Of a stretch of DNA of 56,471 nucleotides, positions 10,381 to 18,945 are shown piece after piece. Origin of the DNA: an uncultured Prevotella sp. (GTDB lineage: Bacteria > Bacteroidota > Bacteroidia > Bacteroidales > Bacteroidaceae). The notes beneath the pieces are model-generated. The model worked only from the letters and a program-made list of their open reading frames with translations, was not told where the DNA came from and made no database searches. The translations under genes were made by a program, and so were the position numbers. Location of the stretch: positions 1-56,471 of the forward strand of contig ONYL01000014.1 in NCBI GenBank assembly GCA_900322035.1. Direction: 5' to 3'. Within the stretch, counting starts at the first letter, position 1. Every line of letters starts with the position of its first letter.

Positions 10381-10499
10381 ATAGGCATAGGGGCACATTT
10401 TGCTATTTTCCCATACATAATGAACCCCTAAAGCGATCGGGAGGAAACCAGGAAAAAAGGCCAACTCGACAAAGCGAAAACAAAAAATAACGATTTTTG

Positions 10500-10531
10500 T
10501 TTGCGTGCCGTTGTTCTATTTATTAACTTTG
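10500..10531 (+). promoter_or_regulatory. promoter of the surA-like / ostA-like unit
   Basis: TTTG at 10500-10503 and TAACTTTG at 10524-10531 are separated by 20 bases, the classic Bacteroidetes -33/-7 arrangement. The leader is about 70 bases. Confidence 0.7.
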
Positions 10532-10608
10532 CACACAAATGACACTTTTCCCGCCATCCTGTCACTTTTCGTAACGACTGCGGGAAATGGAAAACAATAA
10601 ATAAGAAG

Positions 10609-12066
10609 ATGAAACTACAGACAATAGGCAAAGCTTTCGCTGCAACGCTCTTCACCGTGGGTGCGGCAACAATTTCCACCGCCACCAACGGCAACATGCA
10701 TTGGGCCGGGACCGCGGAGAACGATACCACGACCACAACGGTGAAGACAACCACCGACAGTATTCCCGAATCAAGCGTCATCGACGAAGTGATTTGGGTA
10801 GTGGGCGACGAACCCATTCTGAAATCCGACGTCGAAGTGGCACGGATGCAGATGGAGATGGAAGGAGAGAAAATCGACGGTGACCCCGACTTCCGAGTGC
10901 CAGAGCAGCTCGCCATACAGAAGCTCTTCCTCCATCAGGCCGAGCTCGACTCCGTCCAGGTGACCGATGCCGAGGTGACCAACGGCGTGGAACGGCAACT
11001 CAACGCATGGATCCAGGCCGTTGGCTCACGCGAGAAACTTGAGGAATACCGCGGACAAAGCATCACAGCCATCCGCGAAGGCCTGCGCACCGACTATCGC
11101 AACCAGCTCCTCATCCAGGAAGAACGCAAGAAAATCGTCGGCGACATTGCAGTGACACCGGCCGACGTGCGCCGCTATTTTGAGAAATTGCCCGCCGACA
11201 GCCTGCCTTATGTGCCCACAGAGGTGGAAGTGCAGATCCTGATGCAGCACCCCAAGATACCGCAAGAGGAGATCAACCGCGTGAAAGACCGTCTGCGCGA
11301 GTTCACCGACCGCATCAACAAGGGCGAGACGACATTCGCCACACTGGCGCGCCTCTATTCAGAAGACGGTTCGGCACGCCAGGGCGGTGAGCTGGGCTAC
11401 ATGGGCCGAGGCATTCTCGACCCGGCCTTTGCGCAGGTGGCGTTCAACCTGACTGATCCAAAGAAGGTCTCCAAGATTGTAGAGTCGGAATTCGGTTTCC
11501 ATATCATCCAGCTCATCGACAAGCGGGGCGACAAGGTCAACGTGCGCCACATCCTACTCAAGCCCAGGGTGCCACAGACAGCCATCGACACCACCCTCCA
11601 CACACTCGACTCCATACGCACCGACATCAAACGCGGCAAGTTTACGTTTGACGATGCCTGCACTTATCTCTCCGACGACAAGAACACGCGCAACAACCAC
11701 GGTCTGATGTCCTTCGACGACCAGGAGAACCAGCAGCGCACGAGCCGCTTCCAGATGAAGGATCTCCCCACAGAGGTGGCCCGCGAGGTGGAAGGACTTG
11801 AGGTGGACAGCATCTCTGAGCCTTTCCAGATGATCGACAAGAACGGAAAGACCGCCTGCGCCATTGTCAAGCTCAAGAGCCGGCGCAACGGACACCGAGC
11901 CGACATCAAGGAAGACTTCCAGGTGATGAAGAATGTCGTGATGAACAAAATGCGCGAGGACAAAATCAGAGAATGGATTCAAAATAAAATCAACCATACC
12001 TATATTTGGATGGCCGACCACTATCGGAACGGCGATTACGAATACAAAGGATGGGTGAAGAAATGA
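10609..12066 (+). CDS. SurA-like periplasmic chaperone with two parvulin domains
   Basis: The 485-residue protein has a hydrophobic export segment (residues about 7-25), a Thr-rich linker (39-50), a SurA-type N-terminal chaperone region (about 55-190) and two parvulin modules (about 203-305 and 309-415). The first module shows VQILMQHPKI, GGELGYMGRGILDP and FGFHIIQLIDKRG; the second begins VRHILLKPR. This order matches SurA, which escorts unfolded outer-membrane proteins to the BAM complex. Its stop overlaps the next start (ATGA at 12063-12066), so translation is coupled to the OstA-like gene. Confidence 0.9.
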   Translation: MKLQTIGKAFAATLFTVGAATISTATNGNMHWAGTAENDTTTTTVKTTTDSIPESSVIDEVIWVVGDEPILKSDVEVARMQMEMEGEKIDGDPDFRVPEQLAIQKLFLHQAELDSVQVTDAEVTNGVERQLNAWIQAVGSREKLEEYRGQSITAIREGLRTDYRNQLLIQEERKKIVGDIAVTPADVRRYFEKLPADSLPYVPTEVEVQILMQHPKIPQEEINRVKDRLREFTDRINKGETTFATLARLYSEDGSARQGGELGYMGRGILDPAFAQVAFNLTDPKKVSKIVESEFGFHIIQLIDKRGDKVNVRHILLKPRVPQTAIDTTLHTLDSIRTDIKRGKFTFDDACTYLSDDKNTRNNHGLMSFDDQENQQRTSRFQMKDLPTEVAREVEGLEVDSISEPFQMIDKNGKTACAIVKLKSRRNGHRADIKEDFQVMKNVVMNKMREDKIREWIQNKINHTYIWMADHYRNGDYEYKGWVKK

Positions 12067-13724
12067 CAAGAAAGACACATCTTTACAACTGCAGGAAAGG
12101 GCATAGAATCGGCATGTCGACGATTCTATGCCTCTTTGCGCTTGCCATGGCAGCAGGCATCCAGTCGCCCCTGCGCCATCACAAGCCGACACGGAAGGCC
12201 GCCGAAGAGCGCATCCTCTTAGTGCATGCCGATGAGCTGAGGTACAACCAGTTTGGCCCGGCCCCCGGAGCGCAAATCGTCAAGGGCAAGGTGCACTTCA
12301 CCCATGCCGGTCAGCAACTGTGGTGCGACAGCGCCTATTTCTATCAGGCCTCCAACTCGGTGAAAGCCTTTGGCCACGTGAGATACAACGACGGCGACAC
12401 GCTCTCGCTCTCCTGCGCACGGGCAGCCTATGACGGAATGGCCCAGATGCTCACGGCACGCCAGAACGTGGTGCTGAAGCATCGCCGGCAAACCCTCTTT
12501 TGCGACAGCCTCAACTTCAACCGGCTGGAGAACTATGCCTATTTCTTTGAAGGCGGAAAACTCGTAGACGGCAACGATAAGCTCGTGGCCGACTGGGGAG
12601 GCTACCGCCCCGACCGCCGCGAAGCGGAGTTCTATTTCAAAGTGCACATGTACAACGGCAAGCGTGACATCCACACCGACACGCTCTACTACGACATCGC
12701 GAAGTCCATGGCCCATGTGCTCGGACCGTCGACCATCAAGAGCAAAACGACTACGGTAAGGACCTCTGATGCCTGGTTCAACTCTCGCACCGACTATTCG
12801 CGTATGTACCACCGTTCAACCATCATCGACCAAGGCCGTGAAATCACGGGCGACAGCCTTTTCCACAACGACAAGACCGGACTGAGCCGGGCCTTCGGCA
12901 ACGTTGTCTACAAAGACGTCAAGCGCAAGAACCAGCTCAACTGCGGCCATCTGGAATACAACGACAAGACCGGCTACGGATTTGCCACCCAACGGCCTTT
13001 GGCCATGGACTATTCGCAGAAAGACACGCTTTGGGTACACAGCGACACAATGAAGGTGTTCACCTACCACATCAATACCGACTCTACCTATCGCATCCTT
13101 CGGGCCTACGACAACGTGAGAGCCTTCCGCAACGACCTCCAGTCGGTATGCGGACTGTTGGTAGGCGACTCGCGCGACTCCTGCCTGACTCTACTGAGGG
13201 ACCCCGTGGCCTGGAGCGGCAGTCGCCAGATATTCGGCGACAGTATCAAGATATTCATGAACGACTCCACGGTGCGTCAAGTGCAGGTGTTGGGGCAAGC
13301 ATTCTCTATAGAGCAGTTCGACGACAAGGATCATTTCAACCAAGTCAGCTCAAAATATATGGTGTCGGATTTCGTCGACGGCAACATCCGCCGCAACACC
13401 AACATCGGCAACGTGCTTTCGATCTACTTTCCTGTGGACGACAAGGACACGACCATCATCGGACTGAACTATATGGAGACCGATACCATGAGGATGTATA
13501 TCTCTGAAGCCCGCAAACTGGAAAAGATTGTCTGTAGCAAGACACAGGCCACCACTTACCCCATGACACAGATTCCTCCCGGCAAGTCGAAGCTTCCCGG
13601 ATTCCAATGGTTTGACAATCTGCGCCCCAAAGACAAAAGCGATCTCTTCCGCCGTGCGGAAAAGACCGAGGAACAAAAGCTGAAGCCCACCGACCGACAG
13701 GCGGCTCCGCTGCAAAATTTATAA
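12063..13724 (+). CDS. OstA/LptA-like lipopolysaccharide transport protein
   Basis: This predicted 553-residue exported protein is built from repeated short beta strands typical of the OstA/LptA/LptD-N jellyroll (for example VKGKVHFTHAGQQLWCDSA, residues about 75-95, and KAFGHVRYNDGDTLSL). It should help carry LPS across the periplasm. The start at 12063 is chosen because ATGA overlaps the upstream stop; a hydrophobic export segment (residues about 18-32) follows a basic stretch, and an alternative ATG at 12114 would shorten the basic region. A start further upstream would lie inside the previous gene. It is larger than E. coli LptA (185 residues), as is common for Bacteroidetes versions. Confidence 0.82.
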   Translation: MTRKTHLYNCRKGHRIGMSTILCLFALAMAAGIQSPLRHHKPTRKAAEERILLVHADELRYNQFGPAPGAQIVKGKVHFTHAGQQLWCDSAYFYQASNSVKAFGHVRYNDGDTLSLSCARAAYDGMAQMLTARQNVVLKHRRQTLFCDSLNFNRLENYAYFFEGGKLVDGNDKLVADWGGYRPDRREAEFYFKVHMYNGKRDIHTDTLYYDIAKSMAHVLGPSTIKSKTTTVRTSDAWFNSRTDYSRMYHRSTIIDQGREITGDSLFHNDKTGLSRAFGNVVYKDVKRKNQLNCGHLEYNDKTGYGFATQRPLAMDYSQKDTLWVHSDTMKVFTYHINTDSTYRILRAYDNVRAFRNDLQSVCGLLVGDSRDSCLTLLRDPVAWSGSRQIFGDSIKIFMNDSTVRQVQVLGQAFSIEQFDDKDHFNQVSSKYMVSDFVDGNIRRNTNIGNVLSIYFPVDDKDTTIIGLNYMETDTMRMYISEARKLEKIVCSKTQATTYPMTQIPPGKSKLPGFQWFDNLRPKDKSDLFRRAEKTEEQKLKPTDRQAAPLQNL

Positions 13725-13739
13725 ACAGGACATTCAATC

Positions 13740-15587
13740 ATGAGTGATATCATTCAACTGCTGCCCGATTCGGTAGCCAACCAAATTGCCGCCGGCGAAG
13801 TGATCCAGCGTCCCGCTTCGGTGGTGAAGGAACTGGTGGAAAATGCCATCGACGCCGGTGCCAAGCGCATCGACGTCATCATCCAGGATGCCGGCCGCAC
13901 GTCGATACAGGTGATCGACGATGGCAAGGGCATGTCGGAGACCGATGCCCGACTGGCTTTCGAACGTCACGCCACATCAAAAATCCGCCAGGCCGACGAC
14001 CTCTTCTCGCTGCAGACCATGGGATTCCGCGGCGAAGCCCTCGCTTCCATTGCCGCTGTGGCACAAGTGGAACTGAAAACCCGTCAGCAACAAGACGAAG
14101 TGGGAACAAAGCTCAGCGTGTCGGGTTCAAGATTCAGCAAGTCAGAACCCTGCTCCTGCCCTGTGGGAAGCAACTTCATGGTGAACAACCTGTTTTTCAA
14201 TGTTCCGGCAAGACGCAAGTTCCTCAAATCCAATGCCACGGAGATGAACAACATCATTGCCGCTTTTGAGCGTATCGTACTGGTCTATCCACAGCTGATG
14301 TTCACGCTCACCTCCAACGGCGTCGAGACTTACTGCCTGCGCCCCGGCAACACCCGCCAACGGATAGTGGATGTTTTCGGAAAGCGTATCAACCAAGATC
14401 TTCTACCCGTGAAGGTAGACACGACGATATGCCGTATCGACGGATTTGTGGGCAAACCGGAATCCGCCAAGCGGAAAGGTCCGAAACAGTTCTTTTTCAC
14501 CAACGGCCGCTACATGCGCCATCCCTATTTCCATAAAGCGATCATGCAAGCCTACGACAGGCTGATACCGGAAGGCGAGCAGACACCCTACTTTGTCTAT
14601 TTCGACATGGACCCGCACGACATCGACGTGAACATCCACCCCACGAAAACCGAAATAAAATTCGACAACGAGCAGGCTGTGTGGCAGATTCTCAACGCCG
14701 CCGTAAAGGAAAGCGTAGGGATGTACAGCAATGCGACGACCATAGACTTCGACACCGAGGGCAAGCCCGACATTCCCATCTTTGACCCAAAGTCGGACAC
14801 CGATATGCCTAAGGTAGAATTCAACCCCCAATACAACCCCTTTGCCGAGCTCTCACCCAAACCGGCCAACTCCTCCAAGAGCTGGCAGCCTTCGGCCACA
14901 GAACAAAGTCGTGTGCCCGACAAGTGGGAGAAACTCTACGAAGGACTAAAACCCACACAGCCACAGCAACTTAGCATGTTCGGCGATGATGAGGAAACCG
15001 ACGAGGAGAACGTAGCTGCCGAAAAATCACCCACACACTACCAGTACAAAGGCCGTTTCATCATGACAGCCGTAAAATCCGGACTTATGGTGATCGACCA
15101 GCACCGCGCCCACGTGCGTATCCTTTATGAAAAATATCTGAAACGACTCGGTGCTCACAAATTCGAGTCGCAACGATTGCTGTTTCCCGAAATTGTCCAA
15201 CTCTCGCCACAAGAAGTCAACACCCTCAACGAAGTAATGGACGACTTCCACGAAATGGGATTCGAACTCACCGACATGGCAGGGGGAAGCTACTCTATTC
15301 AGTCGGTACCAGTGGGAGTGGACGGAGTCAACTATGCCGCATTGGTGACCGACATGCTGGCGCAGGCACAGGAAAAAGCAGGCGCACTGAAAGAAGACGT
15401 GCGCAAGAGCATGGCACTCACGCTGGCACGCAACGCGGCCATCCCTGTAGGACAGGTGTTGAGCAACATCGAGATGGAAAACATCGTCAACAGTCTTTTT
15501 GCCTGCGAGAATGTCAACCACACACCAGACGGCAAGAAAATCCTTGCCATTCTGCGCCAGCAGGAAATAGACCACCTCTTTGAATGA
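13740..15587 (+). CDS. mutL: DNA mismatch repair protein MutL
   Basis: MutL links mismatch recognition by MutS to strand removal. The 615-residue protein has an intact N-terminal GHKL ATPase: ELVENAIDAGA, DDGKGM and GFRGEALASI are all present, and the transducer domain follows. The C-terminal region (from about residue 435) is the MutL dimerisation fold. The metal-binding endonuclease motif normally written DQHAxxExxxxE reads DQHRAHVRILYE here (residues 453-464); the alanine and first glutamate are replaced, so nicking activity is doubtful. The gene starts 15 bases after the OstA-like gene and probably belongs to the same transcript. Confidence 0.96.
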   Translation: MSDIIQLLPDSVANQIAAGEVIQRPASVVKELVENAIDAGAKRIDVIIQDAGRTSIQVIDDGKGMSETDARLAFERHATSKIRQADDLFSLQTMGFRGEALASIAAVAQVELKTRQQQDEVGTKLSVSGSRFSKSEPCSCPVGSNFMVNNLFFNVPARRKFLKSNATEMNNIIAAFERIVLVYPQLMFTLTSNGVETYCLRPGNTRQRIVDVFGKRINQDLLPVKVDTTICRIDGFVGKPESAKRKGPKQFFFTNGRYMRHPYFHKAIMQAYDRLIPEGEQTPYFVYFDMDPHDIDVNIHPTKTEIKFDNEQAVWQILNAAVKESVGMYSNATTIDFDTEGKPDIPIFDPKSDTDMPKVEFNPQYNPFAELSPKPANSSKSWQPSATEQSRVPDKWEKLYEGLKPTQPQQLSMFGDDEETDEENVAAEKSPTHYQYKGRFIMTAVKSGLMVIDQHRAHVRILYEKYLKRLGAHKFESQRLLFPEIVQLSPQEVNTLNEVMDDFHEMGFELTDMAGGSYSIQSVPVGVDGVNYAALVTDMLAQAQEKAGALKEDVRKSMALTLARNAAIPVGQVLSNIEMENIVNSLFACENVNHTPDGKKILAILRQQEIDHLFE

Positions 15588-15736
15588 TAACAGTAGAAGC
15601 CGACTAAAGGGAAAATATTCATTCTTTTTTGAACACCCGACGGAGAAAAAGCCCCTAATCATTTGATATAAAGCAAAATTTTACATCAAAATAAAGGTTT
15701 TCAGCAAAAAGGGTTCGAAGTTTAGGAATTAATTAT

Positions 15737-15744
15737 TAACTTTG
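15737..15744 (+). promoter_or_regulatory. promoter -7 box of the OmpA-family porin
   Basis: TAACTTTG, followed by C, fits the consensus. The start site should fall near 15750, with a leader of about 55 bases. Confidence 0.65.
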
Positions 15745-15804
15745 CAGCGGATTCGCTACGGACGAAGCCATCTTTGAACATTATTGTATTAAAATAAAAA
15801 GGTT

Positions 15805-16941
15805 ATGAAAAAATTATTTATCGTATTGGCTTTGGCTGGCATGTCACTGACTTCGATGGCGCAGGAGGATCCTACGCTGAAGTATAGCGTTGCCACCAAT
15901 TCTTTCTGGAGCAACTGGTTTATTCAGGCTGGTGCAGAATGGAACGCTTGGTATTCCAACGAGGAGCACGGACTGGGCTTGGCTCGCAGTCCTTTCAAGA
16001 AGTTCCGCTCCAACCCCGGTGCATCTATCGCTATCGGTAAGTGGTTCACTCCGGGTATCGCACTCCGTACCAAACTGCAGGGTATCTGGGGCAAGACTGT
16101 GACCGACGCTGACAACTACGGCAACCACAACAGCTTCTGGACTCTGAACGAGCACGTTATGTTCAACCTGAGCAACCTCATCTATGGCTACAACCCCAAC
16201 CGTGTTTGGAACCTGATTCCCTTCGCCGGTGCTGGTATCAGCCGTACAATGACCTACAACCTCTATGCTATGCAGCTGAGCGTAGGTCTGCAGAGCTCAT
16301 GGAAACTGAACAAGCACCTCAACATCTATCTCGAAGGCGGCTGGAATCGTCTTGAGGGCGATGTTGACGGTATCGAAAAATCCAACGGTCAGCGCGGTTG
16401 GGACTCTCACGACAACATGTTCTATGCTGAGTTGGGTCTGAACTTTAACCTTGGCAAGGCTACATGGAACAAGGTTCCCGATGTTGACGCTATCAAGGCT
16501 CTCTCTCAGAGCCAGATCGATGCCCTGCAGAAGCAGCTCGACGACGCCAACGCAGAGAACGCTCGCCTGAAGAACATGCTGGCCAACCAGAAGAACGCCG
16601 GTCAGAGCGTCAAGGAATATGTTACCACTCCGGTATCTGTATTCTTCAACATCAACAAGACCAAGATTGCTTCTCAGAAGGATCTCGTAAACGTTCGCGC
16701 CCTGGCCAACTATGCTAAGGACAACAATTCTAAGTTGCTCGTTACCGGTTATGCCGACAGCGCTACGGGTACTCCCGCTATCAACCAGAGACTGTCTGAA
16801 GGCCGTGCCAACACCGTGGCAGAGGAACTTGTTAAGATGGGTGTAAGCCGCGACAACATCTCTACCGCCGCTAAGGGTGGCGTTGATGACCTGTCTCCGG
16901 TTTCCTTCAACCGTCGTGCAACTGTTCAGGTTACAGAATAA
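15805..16941 (+). CDS. OmpA-family outer membrane protein
   Basis: The 378-residue protein starts with a textbook signal peptide (MKKLFIVLALAGMSLTSMA, cut before Q20). It has an N-terminal beta barrel with alternating aromatic strands (residues about 25-225), a short coiled linker (about 235-265, rich in Gln/Asn/Ala/Leu) and a C-terminal OmpA-like peptidoglycan-binding domain. In that domain FFNINKTKI, VTGYADSATG and NQRLSEGRANTVAEEL are visible. It probably anchors the outer membrane to the cell wall and resembles the major OmpA-like proteins of Prevotella and Porphyromonas. Codon choice is strongly biased (GGT, CGT, AAG), which suggests high expression. Confidence 0.92.
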   Translation: MKKLFIVLALAGMSLTSMAQEDPTLKYSVATNSFWSNWFIQAGAEWNAWYSNEEHGLGLARSPFKKFRSNPGASIAIGKWFTPGIALRTKLQGIWGKTVTDADNYGNHNSFWTLNEHVMFNLSNLIYGYNPNRVWNLIPFAGAGISRTMTYNLYAMQLSVGLQSSWKLNKHLNIYLEGGWNRLEGDVDGIEKSNGQRGWDSHDNMFYAELGLNFNLGKATWNKVPDVDAIKALSQSQIDALQKQLDDANAENARLKNMLANQKNAGQSVKEYVTTPVSVFFNINKTKIASQKDLVNVRALANYAKDNNSKLLVTGYADSATGTPAINQRLSEGRANTVAEELVKMGVSRDNISTAAKGGVDDLSPVSFNRRATVQVTE

Positions 16942-16964
16942 TTCCTGCTTAGGACAAGACATAC

Positions 16965-17001
16965 AAGAGTGCCGCTTGGAAGAGTGGCACTCTTTTTTTT
17001 G
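16965..17001 (+). terminator. terminator after the OmpA-family gene
   Basis: AAGAGTGCC (16965-16973) and GGCACTCTT (16986-16994) form a perfect 9-bp stem with a short loop, followed by a run of T. Confidence 0.85.
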
Positions 17002-17174
17002 TATACAACAAGCTTCCGTAGGACAAATACAAAGAGAGTAATCACCTGCCCATGCGGACACAAGTTGCGTGGGCAAGCTGCGCAACATGCTGATAATAAG
17101 CAGTGAAAACTACCTTGCCAAAAAAGCGTAAGCCCTATACCTGAAAACTTTTATAGAAAAAAGTTCCAAAAAAA

Positions 17175-17206
17175 TTTGGTATAACGAAAGAAAAGCAGTA
17201 CCTTTG
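17175..17206 (+). promoter_or_regulatory. tRNA-Val promoter
   Basis: TTTG (17175-17178) and TACCTTTG (17199-17206) are 20 bases apart and fit the Bacteroidetes -33/-7 pattern. The tRNA begins about 20 bases downstream. Confidence 0.7.
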
Positions 17207-17226
17207 CACTCGCTTACAAGAAGCAA

Positions 17227-17301
17227 GGGCGTTTAGCTCAGTTGGTTTAGAGCATCTGCCTTACAAGCAGAGGGTCGGCGGTTCGAATCCGTCAACGCCC
17301 A
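17227..17301 (+). tRNA. tRNA-Val (anticodon TAC)
   Basis: A complete cloverleaf is visible. The acceptor GGGCGTT (17227-17233) pairs with AACGCCC (17294-17300). The D arm is GCTC/GAGC, the anticodon stem is TCTGC/GCAGA around loop CTTACAA (anticodon TAC), and the T arm is GGCGG-TTCGAAT-CCGTC. The discriminator base is A at 17301. CCA is not encoded and must be added after transcription. Confidence 0.96.
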
Positions 17302-17312
17302 CAGGGGTGTTT

Positions 17313-17349
17313 CCCTGTGGCCTTTCGGGGCCGCAGGGATTATTTTTTT
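17313..17349 (+). terminator. terminator after tRNA-Val
   Basis: A 10-bp stem (17313-17322 with 17329-17338, one G-U pair) with loop TTTCGG is followed by ATTATTTTTTT. Confidence 0.85.
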
Positions 17350-17447
17350 ATATATTCCCAAGGGAGGATTTGTGCACGAAACTCACCACTTTCAGCCGTT
17401 TTATGTTTTTTTTACGCAGTAAAAGAGCATAAGTCCCATAAATTTAT

Positions 17448-17455
17448 TAAATTTG
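17448..17455 (+). promoter_or_regulatory. purB promoter -7 box
   Basis: TAAATTTG followed by C fits the consensus; the ATG lies 33 bases downstream of the box. Confidence 0.6.
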
Positions 17456-17488
17456 CAACCATAAAAAATACGTATTTTTCATATTTAT

Positions 17489-18835
17489 ATGACACTTGAC
17501 ACATTGACGGCCATTTCGCCTATCGACGGCCGTTACAGAAGTAAAACCGAGCCTTTGGCCAATTATTTTTCAGAGTATGCGCTCATCCGCTATCGTCTGA
17601 GAGTGGAAATTGAATATTTCATTACCCTTTGCGAGCTGCCTCTTCCACAACTGGCAGATATGGATCATCGGCTCTTCGACCGACTGAGAGACATTTACCG
17701 CAACTTCAATGAAGAGAACGCTCGTCGCGTTAAGGATATCGAGAAAATCACCAACCACGACGTGAAGGCCGTGGAATACTTCATCAAGGAAGAATTTGAC
17801 AAAATCGGCGGACTCGATGACTACAAGGAGTTCGTACATTTTGGCTTGACCTCACAAGACATCAACAATACCAGTGTACCCCTCTCCATCAAGGACGCCC
17901 TCGACGAGGTATATTACCCCCAATTGCAGGAACTCATTGATCAGCTGCGCGCCTATGCCGAGGAATGGAAAGACGTGCCCATGCTGGCAAAGACTCACGG
18001 ACAACCCGCCTCTCCTACGCGTCTGGGCAAGGAAATCATGGTGTTTGTCTACCGACTGGAGGAACAGCGTCAGTCGCTCAAGCAGTGTAAACTGACAGCC
18101 AAGTTCGGTGGCGCAACAGGAAATTTCAATGCCCATCACGTGGCCTATCCGGAATACGACTGGCGCGCCTTTGGCAACAACTTCGTGAAAGAGAAACTTG
18201 GTCTTGAGCGCGAGCAGTGGACAACCCAAATCAGCAATTATGACCATTTGGGCAGCGTCTTTGATGCCCTGCGCCGCATCAACACCATCATCATAGACAT
18301 GGACCGTGACTTCTGGATGTATATCTCCATGGAATACTTCAAGCAGAAGATCAAGGCCGGAGAAGTGGGATCAAGTGCTATGCCCCACAAGGTCAACCCC
18401 ATCGACTTTGAGAACAGTGAGGGCAATCTCGGCATCTCAAACGCTTTCCTGCAGTTCCTGGCCGCAAAGTTGCCCGTGAGCCGATTGCAGCGCGACCTCA
18501 CCGACTCCACTGTGCTTCGCAATATCGGTGTGCCTTTGGGCCACACGCTCATCGCCATCCAAAGCACACTAAAAGGACTGCGCAAGCTTATCCTCAACGA
18601 GGACAAAATTGACGCCGACCTCGACAATACATGGGCTGTGGTGGCCGAAGCCATTCAGACCATCCTGCGCCGCGAGGGCTACCCTCATCCCTACGAGGCT
18701 CTCAAAGCGCTTACACGCACCAACAAGAAAATGACAGAGGAGACAATCCATGAATTCATCCAGGGACTGGACGTGAGCGATAAGGTAAAGAAAGAACTCA
18801 TGAGCATCACCCCTCACAACTATTACGGAATTTAA
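17489..18835 (+). CDS. purB: adenylosuccinate lyase
   Basis: PurB cleaves fumarate from SAICAR and from adenylosuccinate in purine synthesis. The 448-residue protein belongs to the fumarase/aspartase superfamily and follows the E. coli-type PurB layout. SPIDGRYRSK near the N-terminus, KTHGQPASPTRLGKE (about residues 168-182) and the signature SSAMPHKVNPIDFEN starting at Ser295 are all present. It is a single gene with its own promoter. I see no purine riboswitch; the leader is too short. Confidence 0.97.
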   Translation: MTLDTLTAISPIDGRYRSKTEPLANYFSEYALIRYRLRVEIEYFITLCELPLPQLADMDHRLFDRLRDIYRNFNEENARRVKDIEKITNHDVKAVEYFIKEEFDKIGGLDDYKEFVHFGLTSQDINNTSVPLSIKDALDEVYYPQLQELIDQLRAYAEEWKDVPMLAKTHGQPASPTRLGKEIMVFVYRLEEQRQSLKQCKLTAKFGGATGNFNAHHVAYPEYDWRAFGNNFVKEKLGLEREQWTTQISNYDHLGSVFDALRRINTIIIDMDRDFWMYISMEYFKQKIKAGEVGSSAMPHKVNPIDFENSEGNLGISNAFLQFLAAKLPVSRLQRDLTDSTVLRNIGVPLGHTLIAIQSTLKGLRKLILNEDKIDADLDNTWAVVAEAIQTILRREGYPHPYEALKALTRTNKKMTEETIHEFIQGLDVSDKVKKELMSITPHNYYGI

Positions 18836-18945
18836 TCATTTTTCCATCAAATCATATCATCAAACAGACGCCTTGGAAGCGTCACTTAGAGAGTTAGTAT
18901 CAGTATTAATAACCCAGCCGTGAGGCTAATCAAACAATTGCTACA

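Noticed and set aside
10240-10464. 74-codon minus-strand frame across the 22-bp array
   Set aside because: The peptide is merely the translation of the tandem repeat; it has no promoter or start context.
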